A model generated the notes under the pieces. The model did not search any database, was not told the DNA's origin, and was given only the letters and a program-made list of their open reading frames with translations. Below are positions 34,150-46,844 of a stretch of DNA of 64,000 bases, one piece after another. The position numbers were made by a program, and so were the translations under genes. This DNA comes from Desmodus rotundus (taxonomy: Eukaryota > Chordata > Mammalia > Chiroptera > Phyllostomidae): positions 88,513,398 to 88,577,397 of the forward strand of contig NC_071398.1 of the NCBI RefSeq assembly GCF_022682495.2, given 5' to 3'. How positions within the stretch are numbered: position 1 is the first letter of the stretch; every line of letters starts with the position of its first letter.

Positions 34150-34480
34150 TCATCTCAGCCTGTGATCTGCCTCGGGGATATTGTTCATCTCCCCGGCTTC
34201 AGTGGCTGCTGTTTCCACGTCCATTCCCACCATCCACACATCTGTCTTGACCTGCTGACGTGTATTTCCAAATGCCTGCCCGGCACACCCATCGAGATGG
34301 CTCAGAGGCCTCACACTGAGCATGTTCCAAGATAAATTTATCTTCCTCCTAAATTATACTCTTATTTATCTGTTCTTCCTTTTCAGGGATCAGACCATTT
34401 CCCAGTGGTTTCTCAAGCCATGAACAGGGAATCACTCTAGAGTTTTTTACTTTCCCCTCACAATATACCTGATTTCTTTC
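34150..34480 (+). repeat. L2 LINE fragment (RT-distal region)
   Basis: 'tgtatttccaaatgcctgcc', 'ggcctcacactgagcatgtt' and 'ccaagataaatttatcttcc' follow the L2 stretch 'tccaactgcctactggacatc...aaactcaacatgtccaaaactgaactc' on the plus strand, heavily diverged. Confidence 0.5.
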
Positions 34481-35800
34481 TTGACCTTGGAATGCAAAGA
34501 TGATTCTATCTCCTTTATAATACCAACTAACTACTTCATTAGCAGGACGTCCAATATTTACCTTTAGGGAGCCCTACTTGCTCTGAGTTATACAAGTTTT
34601 CATTTCAAGTTTACTGACTTGGCTCCAAGTGGTCAGTCCCACTGCCAAATATCAAGAGGAGAGAACCAAGAAGTCCAACCAAACCACTTAGGTGCTGAGC
34701 ACTGAGTGCCCGATGGACGCTTGTCCACGTGTTCTGGTTTCTTTGCTGGTCCTTGTTGCAGTCCCTGTAGTTCACGTTCAAATACTGCGTCACTGCATCT
34801 AAAACATGAGCCCAAGCACGCCTCTGACTTGACCAAGAGTGTCCTCTACCATATCCACACTTTCTGGACACGTGCCACCAGCACATATTAAAACTGGGAC
34901 GCCACAACTTTTCTGCACATTTCTTAGGAAAGTTGGGAGTCCTTTCTGCCAGCAGACTTCAGTTAGCATCAACTCCGTCTTCCGAAGGTGTGCCTTCCAC
35001 ACCAAAGGACTCACTCCACTCGTTCTCTGGAGAAACACTGGAGTTGAAATAAAGAAACTAAAATACTTAATTCAAGTATTGTCGTTGACCAAGAGCAACT
35101 GGGCAAAAGTCACACTTCTGCACGAAACAGACCTTCCATGCAAACACATCTTTTAATATTTACACATGAAAAACTTTGAATTATGCCTAAGCCTATGTCT
35201 TTTAAGTTACTTAAAAGTAGTACTGGGGGATTCAATCATTATTTTCTAATATTCCAAAATATCTAATGACCACCACGTTTTGGTCTTTGTTAGAATTGCT
35301 TGGGATGACTAAAACATCCATTTGCTTCTGGCTGGAATTCAGCCCACTTGGCGTCAAAATAGCCGTTAACTTTTAAGAATATTCTTATTAATAAATATTG
35401 AGAAATTATTTGTAATCTATGTTTGTGGTCTAGGTGACAAGACCTTCCACACCACGGGATGCACGGCAGAGGAGTAACCAAAAGGTCTCTGGGTGGTGCC
35501 TGCTCAGCCTCATTAGCCAATTAAAAGCTCAGCCAAAGGCTGGGAGAAAAGGCACATGTAACTTTCCACGTTGCGGGGAGTCTGCAACCAACCACCAAGG
35601 ACAAGGGGAAGCAGACAGTTCCCTGGAGCGTGCAGGCAAGAGATGTGGTAGGTGGCTGAACCCAACCTGTGTGACCATCCACGGTCTCCTTCTAGTAAGT
35701 GTGCGTGACAGTTTCCAACAGCTTTCAGTGCAAGAGGAAGGTTTGTTCTTTTTCAATAATTTTAAATAGATACTTAAATATTATCTATTTAGATATGGAG

Positions 35801-35868
35801 GTATGCGTGTATGTGTATGTATTATATATGTAAGTGTATATATGTACATATGCATACATATGTATTTC
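35801..35868. repeat. TA/TG/CA-rich low-complexity tract
   Basis: Imperfect alternating 'gtatgtgtatgtat' and 'tatatatgtacatatgca' steps. Confidence 0.8.
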
Positions 35869-36249
35869 CAATTCAGAGACTGGAGTGACACAAACTCACA
35901 AAGAGGTTTTCTCTCTGGTGCTGCACTAGCAGAGGAATTCGTCTTCATTATCCCCAAAGAAAGAGTCAGCGGAATATTGTTTTCTGCAATCTTTCTACGT
36001 AACCTGCTATGTGGTGAAGGTCTGGAACGAGAGAACTAGATGCAATACTATGTCGCCCTTGATATCCAATTACTAATGCTCTTCCGTCCTTTGTTCTTAC
36101 CTTCCAGCCACATGTATCTTTCTATAAACCCGTTATAAAAATAAAAACTCCCACCCACCCTTCTACTTGATTCTACGTGACAATGGGCCCAGGGCTCTGA
36201 AAATCACGTTTCTGCTTTGCCTGCGACTCTCAGTTTCCACCAACAGTGG

Positions 36250-36263
36250 CCGCTAGAGGGAGG
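36250..36263 (+). promoter_or_regulatory. Candidate CTCF site
   Basis: 'ccgctagagggagg', preceded by 'tgg', fits the CTCF core CCRSYAGRKGG with one departure at the following C. It sits in unique, fairly GC-rich sequence. Motif match only. Confidence 0.45.
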
Positions 36264-36889
36264 CCCCTTCCTGTTCCTCCTAGCCGTGGACTTCCACCTT
36301 GGGATGGGCCGTTGGCCTCAGTTTCCTGCCTTATTTCACTATTCTTAGAACTAACCTAAATGGTCCAGCCTTAGAGATACAGGTACCAGCACTGCCACGG
36401 AAGTCTTCCCAGCTCTGAGCTCCTGAGGTTCCAGCACCTGTGGGCAGCACCCTGAGAGCACCCTCCCATCCCGCCCATGCTTATGGTTCTGAGTTTCAGG
36501 GCCACTAAGACAGAACTTAGGAAGAGATGGGGGAGAGGAAGCCAGTAAAGACAAAGCTTAAGACTCTGGTCTGGAGAGGTGGGGGCCTCTTACAGTTACT
36601 CCTTCCTTGTTACTTCGGTGTCCCCTCTTTGTCTTTGTAGTATTTCTCCAGTGCCTGTGTGCACAACTCGTCACGTTGAATTCTCACTGCTGAAGTGCCC
36701 AAAGTGGTGTCTGTTCCCTGGACCCTTACTGATATGCCACTTATCCAGCAAACCACTTTATTTTGCTGCCTAAAAGAATCAGATGAATCAGCTTTACCCA
36801 CATACAGTAAGTCATTGCCAAGTATGAGCTGAGCTTCTTAGCACACAGGCATAAGATATTAGGGAAATGATGCGGCATAAAGCCCAGGT

Positions 36890-37265
36890 GTGGCTCTCCT
36901 GGAGCTCACTTATTTCATCGCTGCATCCCAGCCACACTGGCCTTCTTTCTGTTCCTCAGTTACCATGCTTTCTTCCAGCTCAGAGTTCCCGCACATGCTG
37001 TTCCCTTTGCCTGGAATACTCTTTCTGACATTCAGCTGGTTCACACCTGTGCCTTTTCCAGATCTAAATTCCCTTATCACTTCCTGAGAGGAAACTTCCC
37101 AAACCCTCCAGGGGAAATCAGGCATGTTTGTAGCACCCTGTACTTATTAAAAGAGTCCTATTTAAATAAATAATCAAGTCATTCGTTATCAAGGGCTAGA
37201 ATGTAAGTTCTATTAGAGCAGAAACCATTTCTGTAACATACTGCCTGTTTTGTAACTCTTTCTCC
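36890..37265 (+). repeat. L2 LINE 3' region, long
   Basis: 'cagccacactggccttcttt', 'cacatgctgttccctttgcc', 'tggaatactctttctgacat', 'ggctagaatgtaagttctat' and 'agagcagaaaccatttctg' follow the L2 3' region in order over about 375 bp. Confidence 0.85.
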
Positions 37266-37309
37266 AGTTCTTTTCAGTCCAATGGTGTTAAATAACGATA
37301 CGCATACAA

Positions 37310-37545
37310 ACAGCAACAATTATTGAACATCAGCTTGGTGCCAGGTACTGTATTAAACGTGTTACATGCATTATTTCACTTAACCCTCCCAATGACCCAA
37401 AACTATAGGTATGATCACCACACTGAGCAGAGAAGGAGCCTAAGGCACAGAGATGGTGAGCGTCTGGAACGAGACCATTCAGCGAGCCAGAGATGGACGA
37501 GCCAGGATTCCAGGTGCTCTTACTCCACAGCCTGCACTTGGGATA
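37310..37545 (+). repeat. MIR, nearly complete
   Basis: 'attattgaacatcagcttgg', 'tgccaggtactgtattaaac', 'gttacatgcattatttcac', 'ctaaggcacagagatgg' and 'gagccaggattccaggtg' follow the MIR consensus. The 183-codon open frame at 37,323-37,874 is an accident of this repeat and flank. Confidence 0.85.
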
Positions 37546-38864
37546 AATGTGTGAGGGAAGGGACGAAGCAGACGGTCTCATCGCGAAGTCAAAGCTCCTA
37601 CTTAACCAGACAGGCAGCACAGGTTACATCTGAAAGCACTAGTGCAGACATGCTGCGTGACCAGATAGAGAAAGGGCCGGCCCCAAAGGCAGGCTTCGCC
37701 GAGTGCCTGGGATTTCGGCAGGCCCTCAAAGGCAGGGCGGCGCAAGATAAAGGAGAAAGGAGCAGGGGGCCCTTTAAGGCAGAGCAAGCAGCTCAAGAAA
37801 GTCTCCTTCAACTCCTTCACCTTCAGATGACTTTTAAAAACAATGAAAACTATTGGGAAAATTATAAGATGTAATTTTTTTTTTAAGGATGGTACTTTTA
37901 AGACTCTTTTCCCAGCAAACCAAAATAAGCACCACTGCAATTTCTTATAAAGCACTTCTAATCCAAAAAGGACAATCACAAAGAACGCTGGAACTCAGGG
38001 ATGTAAGCCAAGGTGAATCGGGGCAAGAGGCAGGCTGCATCAGAGGGCATCAGGACACAGCGCTCACCACAGGCCGCTGCCAGTAGCGTGGAACAGGGCC
38101 ACGGAGCACTCGCAGGGCAGCTTTGGTCCTGCAGAGCCAGGCAGGAAATCTGTGTTCCAGAACCGACACTGGGCTGGAACCCAACATTCCCTGGATGAAG
38201 CCCAGAATAAAGGGAAGGGTGCAGGATTGAACTGACAACATGTTCAAAGCCAGAACCAAAGGAAGTTGCTTGCAAGAACGGGTCAGTAAATGGAGCTGGT
38301 ATTAATAGCAAAGCATAGACGGAGGCAGGTGCCACTGAAGGAAGGGCTTATAGAAAATGAGAATGTGTAAGGAAGGATCAAAAGACCCTTGGATTCAGGC
38401 TGATTTTTCTTTTCTTTTTTTAACTTCACTTAGAAATAGTAGAAAGTTCAAAATTAACATGGCCCTTTATGGGCTCCTACCCAAATAAACCGAGCTGGGT
38501 TTCTTTCCATGTAAGTCGCCTTGATTTTCATATTCCTTTGCAAATGAGAAAATGTTCCTACCTTAGAAAAGAAAATATTATGATTTATTATTGCATGGGT
38601 TTTTTCTTTATTCTCTTTAGTTTTTTCCTTATTCTCTTTATTCTCTTTGGTTCAAATTGTTAAGTTTTGATACAGTTCAGTTTTGATATTCTGTTAAAAA
38701 TGTCAAATTTACAGACACTGATAAATAAAAATGAATAAAGTGAATACACTGATGTATGTACATAGTTTTAAAAACTTGGAATTATACACTACATGTTGTT
38801 TTTAAAATCCCTTTTTTACTCATTGTTATGTTTGGGCCTCTCTCTATAACAATAAATATAGCTC
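37546..38864. other. Unique DNA
   Basis: No gene or named repeat was recognised. A short 'ttattctcttta' tandem stretch lies at 38,594-38,650. Confidence 0.4.
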
Positions 38865-38950
38865 TTCATTATTTACCATGTATTTTTAAGATGGGAAAAT
38901 TGAAGTGCAGAGGAGTAAACCAACTAGCCAAAGGAAACAATTTAGAAAAA
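38865..38950 (+). repeat. MIR fragment
   Basis: 'gatgggaaaattgaagtgca' followed by 'gaggagtaaaccaactagcc' follows 'gatgaggaaactgaggcacagagaggttaagtaac'. Confidence 0.5.
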
Positions 38951-39284
38951 AAGCACTCATTACCCACCAACTTTTATGCAACACAACATAAAGGAACCTC
39001 AGGCCAATGTGGACCTTGACCATCAGTGCTTACTTTACATAAACACACAGAAAGGCCCACAGAAACTGCAAGGCCTAAAAAAGTGTATTCCTAGAAATAT
39101 TTTTAAAGTAATTTATAGTGTCCAGAGCAGTTTCACAGGAATCATTTGACTTTTCAAACCAATCCAATGAACTGGCTAAATCAGCTATTTGATTAATAAT
39201 TAATGTTAATAAACATCTCCCTTTCTACTGTATCATTTCCACCTACATAAAAAATTCTGCCTCGTTCCTCTGCTCTCCAATCAT

Positions 39285-39945
39285 AGCAAACCTTATTAAC
39301 TAATGATTCAGAACTTCCTCTAGCCATTTCCTCATCCAAATACTGATTCTTCAACCTATTCCAATATGCATTCCAACATTATTACTCTACTGCCCTCCAC
39401 TTTGCTAAATCCAGTAGACTTTTCTGTCCTGTTTCTATACCTTTCAGGAGCATTTCACCCATGTTACTACCTCCTTCTTCTGAAAACTTTCTCTTCTCTT
39501 AATTTCCATGACACCGCATTCTCCTTGGTTTCCTAATGAATCACTAGCCAGTCTTTTAGTTTCTTTTGCCAAATCCTACCCAACTTCTTAGGGTTTAAAT
39601 GCATTGGCAATTTTTCCTGGGTCATGTGCTCTTCTCTGTCTGTACTTTTGCCCATGTGCTAATGACCACCAAAGCTGTATCTCCAGCCCTAACCAACCCC
39701 CACTCCAAGCTCCAGATTCATATTCCCAACTGCCTACTAATTCCATTTGAATGCCTAATGGAATTTCCAACTCAACAAATCTCAAGCACTACCCCCTCCC
39801 CAACAACAACAAAGTCTGGGAATACTTATTCCTTCAGTTTTCATTGTATCAGTCAATTTTATTACCATGTATCCATTGCTCAAGCAAAAATCCAGAATGC
39901 TCTGATATTCTTCCCTTTTCACGACTCTCATACTTAAGCTCTCTA
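39285..39945 (+). repeat. L2 LINE, reverse-transcriptase region relic
   Basis: 'tttgctaaatccagtagac', 'aggagcatttcacccatgtt', 'ttctcttctcttaatttcc', 'atgacaccgcattctccttgg', 'tatctccagccctaacc' and 'tccattgctcaagcaaaa' run in the order of the L2 RT-domain coding region. The copy has indels and stops throughout and cannot be coding. Confidence 0.8.
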
Positions 39946-40009
39946 TGTCTTGGAGATATTCTAACTCCTTGAAAGTTTTCAGATCTGCTCCCCGGTTTCT
40001 GTATCCACT

Positions 40010-40185
40010 GCTAGCACCCCAACTCTGGAACTTCTCCACTTACTAGCTGTATGATCTTGGGCAAGTTAATCAATTTCCCTCTGCCTCAGTTTCCTCGTCA
40101 ATCAAATGGCCTTATCTTACACGGTTGCTGTGGTTATGGAAATTAATCAGTCAACATATGTAAACTGTTTACAATAGAAATTGGA
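40010..40185 (-). repeat. MIR
   Basis: 'cttactagctgtatgatctt', 'gggcaagttaatcaatttcc', 'gcctcagtttcctcgtcaat' and 'acatatgtaaactgtttac' match the MIR reverse complement clearly. Confidence 0.9.
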
Positions 40186-40249
40186 GTTTTTATATTATAA
40201 TCAAATAGCTTTTTGTTTTAAGTTGAAAAAACCCAACATTCCACTGAAG

Positions 40250-41125
40250 AACTTACCAGAATCCAGAGTATAAACAAAATATTATTCACATGTTCAGGAT
40301 ATAACCCAAAATTGCTTTATACACAAAGAAACAGAAAAATATGAACCAAAATTTTTTTTAAAAAGGCAGTGAGTGGAGACTAACCCTAAAATGATCCAGA
40401 TGTTTAAATTAGCAGAAAGGGATTTTAAAGCAACCATTATAACTATGTGTGATATTAAAAAGAAAAATATCTACATAGTGTATAAAAAAGCAAAAACATT
40501 TGGCAGAGAAAGATAAACTATAACAAAGAACCAAAATAAATTGTAGAACCAAAAAATACAAAACAAAAACTGGAAAAAAAAAAGCACTGATGAGATTAAC
40601 AGCAGACTGTAGATGACAGAAGGAAGTGAACTTGGAGAGAGAGCAAGATTATCCAACCTGAACAACAGAGAGAAAAAGACTGAAGGAAATTTACAGAGCC
40701 TTAGGGTCCCATGGGATAATATCAAAAGGTCTCATGAAGTGTCAGTGGGACCCCAAGGAGAGAAGAAAGAGAGGCTGGGTCATACACAAGTGCAACTGTT
40801 TGGCACACTCATGTAGTATATTCAAATCTGTGCATTTCATATATGCATGTGATATGACAAAAGAAAAAAGGAATAAAAAATACAGATTCCTAGCTAATTA
40901 TGTTTGTGCTGAAGAGTTTAGGAGTGAAGAGTATTGATACGTGCACTTACTTTGAAATACATCAGAAAAAAAAAAAAGATGGCCAGGTAGAGAAGTGATT
41001 AAGGGATAAATATATGACAAAGCAAGAATAGCACAAGGTTAACTCTGGCATCTTGGTGGTAGAAATATGGTGTAAAACTATAATAATTGTTTCAAGTTTT
41101 TGGTATTTTTATAATGAAATGATAG
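40250..41125 (+). mobile_element. HAL1/L1M relic: ORF1-like region joined to L1 3' end
   Basis: 'gatccagatgtttaaattag', 'attttaaagcaaccattata', 'aaccaaaataaattgtagaa', 'gggataatatcaaaaggtct' and 'gaccccaaggagagaagaaa' follow L1M/HAL1 ORF1. They are followed by the 3'-end phrases 'gaaatacatcagaaaaa' and 'gacaaagcaagaatag', with no ORF2. Absence of ORF2 is characteristic of HAL1. Broken reading frames make it non-coding. Confidence 0.75.
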
Positions 41126-41139
41126 AAATTATTACTAAT

Positions 41140-41415
41140 AATTCCTCCCACTGACTTCCTCCCACTGACTTCCTCCCACTCCGTGTCCAGGTTCCAGCTC
41201 AGACGTCACTTCCTCTGTGAGAGCTTCTCTGACCCCCTCCCCCGCCTCCCCACCACAGGTTTTGTGTTTTACCGTCTGCTCCCATGGCCGTTCACTGACC
41301 CACTGTCAGCCCCCCCGAAATCAGGCACCTCTTCACCCTGTCCTCACCAATTCATGACCAGTAGCTGATACATGCTAAATGCTTAGTACATATTTATTGG
41401 ATGGATGGACAAACA
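41140..41415 (+). repeat. L2 LINE 3' end with a 14-bp tandem triplication
   Basis: 'cagctcagacgtcacttcct', 'ctgtgagagcttctctgacc', 'tgctaaatgcttagtacata' and 'tttattggatggatgg' give the L2 3' end. At its left edge 'tcctcccactgact' is repeated three times (41,143-41,180). Confidence 0.8.
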
Positions 41416-43194
41416 AATGGAAGTTTGAAGAGCTTCCCCAAAATAAGCATTTAAACTCTCTTAAATAAAATGAGCTGGATTACTGTTTGTGGATGGGAAA
41501 CCATAGTGAAAACGCACAGGCCTATCAGTAATAGGTACGGGGGGGATAGCGTGAGGTTCTCTCTTTTTGGCTGCAGTGTTCTCTCCATAAAATGGTTAGT
41601 CAGCTTCTTTTACTTAAGCGAGTTCATTTGTTTATTTTGGAGAACTTATCCCTGCAGAGAGCAGATACAGACATTCTACTCAGGCTTCAGGTGACACTGC
41701 TAATTCAGAAGGATGAAGGCCTAAGGCACCAGGAACATAAAGTCTGTTTCACATGTTCCCGTACAGTAGCTACAGTAATTCAGTACCAGGTATATTCGCA
41801 AGCCATTATTCATAAAGGATTCATTTCATTTACAGTGTCTTGACCCTGTCTGGAGTTCTGACCCAGCTAGCTCCCTAACTGGTCCTCTTCAAAGCAGGCA
41901 GTTTCTAGGGCTGATGGCAGCTTCAAGGACACTGGCAGAGAGCACCGATGTGGTTAACAATGTGAGCATGATTTTTTTTTAAAAAGCACAATACAAACTC
42001 CCATTCTTAGGAGAGCATTTCTGAGTCTTTCTTCCTTACTACCAATAAAAAATGTAAGTGTAATAGAGTTCATTTCAAGTGCATGGATCTTAAGAACACG
42101 TATTAGCCTCTGGTCACTCCTGCGCTCCCAGATGACAAAAATGCCTCTAGAAGCACAAGCTACAGCAATTCCCAGACATTCGTGAAATGTCTAGTCAGCT
42201 CCCTGATAGTCTCTTTGAGGACCGGGTTGGTGACAGCAAGGTCCCTCACTGAAAACACGGATTTAATATGTTCTCTGCAGGGAGCTACGATAAAGGTACC
42301 AGAAACAAACTATAATCCCCTCTAATAATTCTAATAATTCCCCCCTAATAATTAGGCTTATTCATTTTTAAAGTTGCACAGGTGTAGCACCGAAGTCTAC
42401 TCAACAGCTAAAGATTATTTGATAGGTCATAAATCTCAGTGTGGGTGTATAAGAAATGCCACTATGGGAAAGTTATTCTTCATGTCAGAGCACAAAAGAA
42501 AAACACCAAGAAGAAAACTATCATTATGATTTCAACTGCGTTCGGGCCACATTCATTGTATCTACAGCTCAGCAGGGCGAGTGAGCGGTGCCGAAACATC
42601 TGCCAAACAGAATGTTTTTCTGACTGCATCACGTGACATGATGTCACTCAGCATAACTTGCTGTCGGTGAGAAGCCAGAGGCAGAGGGCGATGAGAGTCT
42701 CGGGAGGACGCAGACAGATGATTCCTGGAACGTGTGAGACCCTTGCCTGGTTGAGCATGTGACAGGGAAGGGTTGGGGCAGGAAGCAGCTCTGTCCAGAC
42801 TGGGTCACATGAACTTGACACCAGCAGTGGAGAATGTCTTGTTCCTTGGTCAAAGCTATTTCTAAATGTGCTTGATCTGGCACTAGACCTTAGTCAGCGC
42901 TGCCCAAAGGATTCCCCCTGTGTTGGACTTCCAGCGCAATGCTGTTTAGAGAAAAGGCTCCAAACCAGCAGTGAGTATATAGATAACTGACCAAACTTTC
43001 AAAGGATTCATAACTGAACTTCAGGTGACTAGGGTTGGGCCCAAACAAACAAACAAACAAAAACCAGTGCACTCGTCACCCCTGTTCCTTTCCACGTCTC
43101 TGTTCCTCTTGCTTTATGAGGAGGACTCGAGTCCTCCCTGTTTTGGTGCCCTCCCTACCACTTCTCTACCTCCAGCCTCTATTCCTGACTACTC
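41416..43194. other. Unique DNA
   Basis: No gene or named repeat was recognised. 'taataattc' is locally duplicated near 42,330. Confidence 0.4.
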
Positions 43195-43300
43195 CCCTAC
43201 ATTATTCCATGTGTAAATTTGGGCAATTTTTTCAACCTCTTGGAACTAGTTTCCTCTCCATAAAGAGGGGATAATAATATCATGTCTCAAGGAATGTGTG
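43195..43300 (-). repeat. MIR fragment
   Basis: 'gtaaatttgggcaatttttt', 'caacctcttggaactagttt' and 'cctctccataaagaggggat' match MIR reverse complement. Confidence 0.6.
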
Positions 43301-46300
43301 TGTGCTTGAGATCCAGGCTGAGCTAACTGGCATGGATCTCAAGCTTTCCCCTCTGCCACTGCTTCTTCCTCGAAGACTGGCCCCTGTTCTGACTCACAGT
43401 TGGAGATACCAGCTGAATGCCCAAGGACACAGGCACTGAGCACCAGCCACACGGATGAGCATTCAAAGGAGGAGGGGTGTGCAACGCACAAGTAATAGAG
43501 GATGCACATTCTAAGCGTGGCACTGCGGAGGGTGAGGTGGATTCAGTCCTTAAGACACTGCATTTTGCAGACTGAGATTACAGTAACAAGGGGGCACCGA
43601 GTTTCATGCTAAAGCCTTATTCATGAACCCGCTGTCTGCAGCAATGATGGAAGGGTAGACTTGTTCCAAGTAGAGGGGTGAGACGTAGCCAACTTTTGAT
43701 GAATGAAGGACAGCTGATCTGATCTGGAGATCCTCTGGAGGTCCTGCAAGGCCACGCTTCTGTCACATGAACCATTTCAATGTCAGCTTTTCTGCTCTGA
43801 GGCTAAGCCCGGGAAGGAGCCATAAATTACTTTCAATCATGCACACGCTCTAAGCCGGCTGGAGGAGATGAAATGTCAATCTGCCTCCTTCTTGGGAGCA
43901 GAGGGAGGCCAGATATAACCCAAAGCATCCCAAGCAGCTCTCGAAATCATCATCATCCTCATTGCTAATTAGCCTGTCTTCTTCTTATCCTCCAGTTTCC
44001 AGCTGAGGGACAGTCCCTGACGGTACAGAGGTTCGAGCTTGGGTGCCACAGTGACAGCAAGGGTATAATTGTAATAAAGGCCTTAGCTTCTAACTTAGTC
44101 CCTAATTTACTTATTCATTCAATCAATTAGCATTTCATAAGCTTCTATTATCTCTCCATGTACCCAGAAAGCACTAAATTCAAGCCTATTCTAGGAAACT
44201 TTCTTTTGCTGTGTCTAAATTGCCTGTGGGATTTGGGGGGCAGGGATCCACATGCCTGGGCCCATCTCTCCCAAGGTCCTGATTCGTTATTTCTAGTGGG
44301 GTTCTCAGAGCTTTCACAGATGCATGGCCCGGTTCTCTCCTTTCATTACCAATTGCCTTTCATGAATGCCTTCTTTAAGCCATAGTCTCTGGTCACGACC
44401 ATGGTCTATTTGCATTAATTAATTTAGTTAACTGGATAAACGAAATCAGGACCTCTCTTCTCCCACAAGAAATATCCTTCATTGGACAAACGCATACAAG
44501 CCCTGAGCCAGGTGCCCCATATATATATTACATAACCATGACCAGTCCCGGCCCTGCCCGGGCTGTTTGGACAACGAGTCTCCACATGGAATACACTAGA
44601 ACAGACTTTTGGTCCAAGGCAAGGCGACTTTAGGTGCTTTCAGGAAGATTTCCAAAGCCAGGCTGTTGAGCTGCCACTTAATCTGACCCCAGGTGGAGCC
44701 GGCCCACAGCTGATTTTCATGATCCAGGGGCTGCGGTGTTTCTTCCCTATCCTCTTTAGAAGCAGCAGCCTGGAATTTGGCTTCTTATTTAAGCAGAGAA
44801 ACCTGAGTCCCAGGACGGAACACGACCTTAGGAGACCCCCAGAGAATCTGAAAAACAGAACAGCAACTCCCACATAATCAGGAGTTGGCAGAGAGCATTG
44901 GATAAGCTTAGAGAGATGATTATTCATGCCTGACTTGAATGTTCTGCCTAATTTTCATTATACAGTTGACATATTTTAAGTTTGAGGTTACCATGCCCAA
45001 ATATTTCTTTCTTAATAATCCGGAGTTGGCCTTATCACATTGTCTAAAACATGTGACTCTTTCTGATTCAATTCTGGAATGAACTACTGAGAAGAAAAAT
45101 CTATGTGATCTTGAGCCCAAGAGGTCTAAGAAAATTTTGGATTTAAACCTTCCCTGAACACAAATTTTGAAAGTGATATTTTCTCAAGAGCACTTTGGTG
45201 CCTGTGAATTCAAAAGCCAATACAGTTGCTGAGTTTGATATGTAGAGTATGAGCAAGAAATAATAGCAGAATTTCATTCTTTAATTCTGATTAAAAAGAG
45301 AAAGGTAGAAGAGAGACACCAAATAGTATAGGCACTGGGGTAGAAAATTCCTCGAGTTGGAAAGTAATAACCAAAGCAAATGTCTGTTGGACTAACTGGA
45401 AATTTTCAATGAGTTGGAAAGAGTGGAACACAGGTTGTGTTTGGTTTTCTCATACCGCCCCACCCCACTCCACCCCCAGTCCTTACAAGGCAGCAGTGGG
45501 GTTATTGATAACACACGTTAGACTTCGTCTGCTCCTCCCTGGACTGTGACGTGGTGGCATCACATGGCTCGGGTGTGTCCAGGCTGTGGACGTGGAGTCA
45601 GTCCCTCAGGCTGCGGGGCTGGGCATCAGGGTTCATGAGACAAAGCTCATCTCCTATGTCTGTCAGTCTGGATGTCAGAACAGTCGGAGATGAAATGGAA
45701 AGAAATTTGAGACAAAGGAAGAAGACTAGCCAAATTTGAGGTCGCAAATACCAAAGACCAAATTTTAATTCTTATATTTAGTCATGTTATTCCCTCTTCT
45801 GATCTTTCTCCCTTGATTCTTCTATTTCTTGTGCACATAAGCACAAATATGTATACAACTTAACATACATACGCACACACATATACAAAATCCCTGTATT
45901 TCTTCTTTCCTCTATTAAAATAGTAATACCTGTCCTGCTCATGTGAGAGGAATATGAAACAGATAAAATCACTTTCTGTTGCAGGAAGACTGTAGCCTGG
46001 GAGTATTTAATAGTTGCACACCAGAAATAAGCAGAGAGAGCAGGGCATCACTGTAATGAGGGGAAAGTCCTCCAGGCCACACTCTGCCAAGAATGTACTT
46101 ATTTTTTCCTTCTTAAATCCAGGATGGTCTATACAACCACTCTCCTTGGAGCTGCAGAAAACGCTTTGCCTAGAACACTCGGTACAGAGAAGGACTAGGT
46201 GTTCACAAGCATTTCCAATGGAGCGCTTAACAGAACACCTAACACTGAAGGAGCCTCTCAGGTCTGACATTCTGTGCGTTGACTTGGATTCATAAAATTG

Positions 46301-46840
46301 GAACTAGGAAGATAGATAACTAGGGGGGTCATAAAAGAACTATGTTTGTGAGACCAAAAAGCAAAAAGTCTGAACTTCAAACAATTGCAGGCTGAAAACG
46401 CAAAAGCTCTGTGACTATACCTGCACTCGAATTCTAAGAAGGGGCCAGTTTGGTGGTGAACCAGGGCAGAACAGACTTTGATGTGGAAAGAGATGGGCCC
46501 AAGAAGGAAAATGAAAACATAAGGATGTCTAGACTAAGGGAAGACCGTCTCTCACAAGGAGGGACAGGCAGTCGGAACTAGAGCTATGACATGCCCTCCT
46601 GAACTTGCTTAGTTGACTCATTCTGACATTGGTGCCCACATACCTCACCCTTGGCTTCTCAAAGAACACCTGTCTGATCTGGTGCAGGCCCCTGCGAAGT
46701 GCTGGGAGTCTCATACCCTGGAGCTCCAATTAAGTCGATCACGTACACATTTCTTTTCACAACAGTGCGTGAGCAAAGACCATTTTTTAAATGTATTTTC
46801 CATCTAAGTGGGACATGATCTTTTGGGGAAAAATTACTAT
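43301..46840. other. Unique DNA with a candidate regulatory block
   Basis: I recognise no gene or repeat across 3.5 kb apart from a C-rich stretch near 45,460. The part 43,590-44,070 carries clustered homeodomain/PBX-type motifs and is listed separately. Confidence 0.4.
43590..44070. promoter_or_regulatory. Candidate noncoding regulatory block
   Basis: 'ccataaattactttcaatca' combines Hox-like and PBX-like (TGATTGA) cores. 'gctaattagc' is a palindromic homeodomain site. The block has no repeats. This is inference from motif clustering only. Confidence 0.22.
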
Positions 46841-46844
46841 GTCT

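Larger units (their letters stand above)
34481..36890. other. Unique DNA with protein-like minus frames and a CTCF-like site
   Basis: No repeat was recognised except an AT/GT-rich stretch at 35,801-35,868. Two overlapping minus-strand open frames (35,038-34,799 and 34,907-34,611) look more protein-like than average but match no family I recognise. A CTCF-like motif at 36,250-36,263 is listed separately. Confidence 0.35.

Noticed and set aside
37323..37874. 183-codon open frame
   Set aside because: It begins inside a MIR element and runs into flank. No protein family was recognised.
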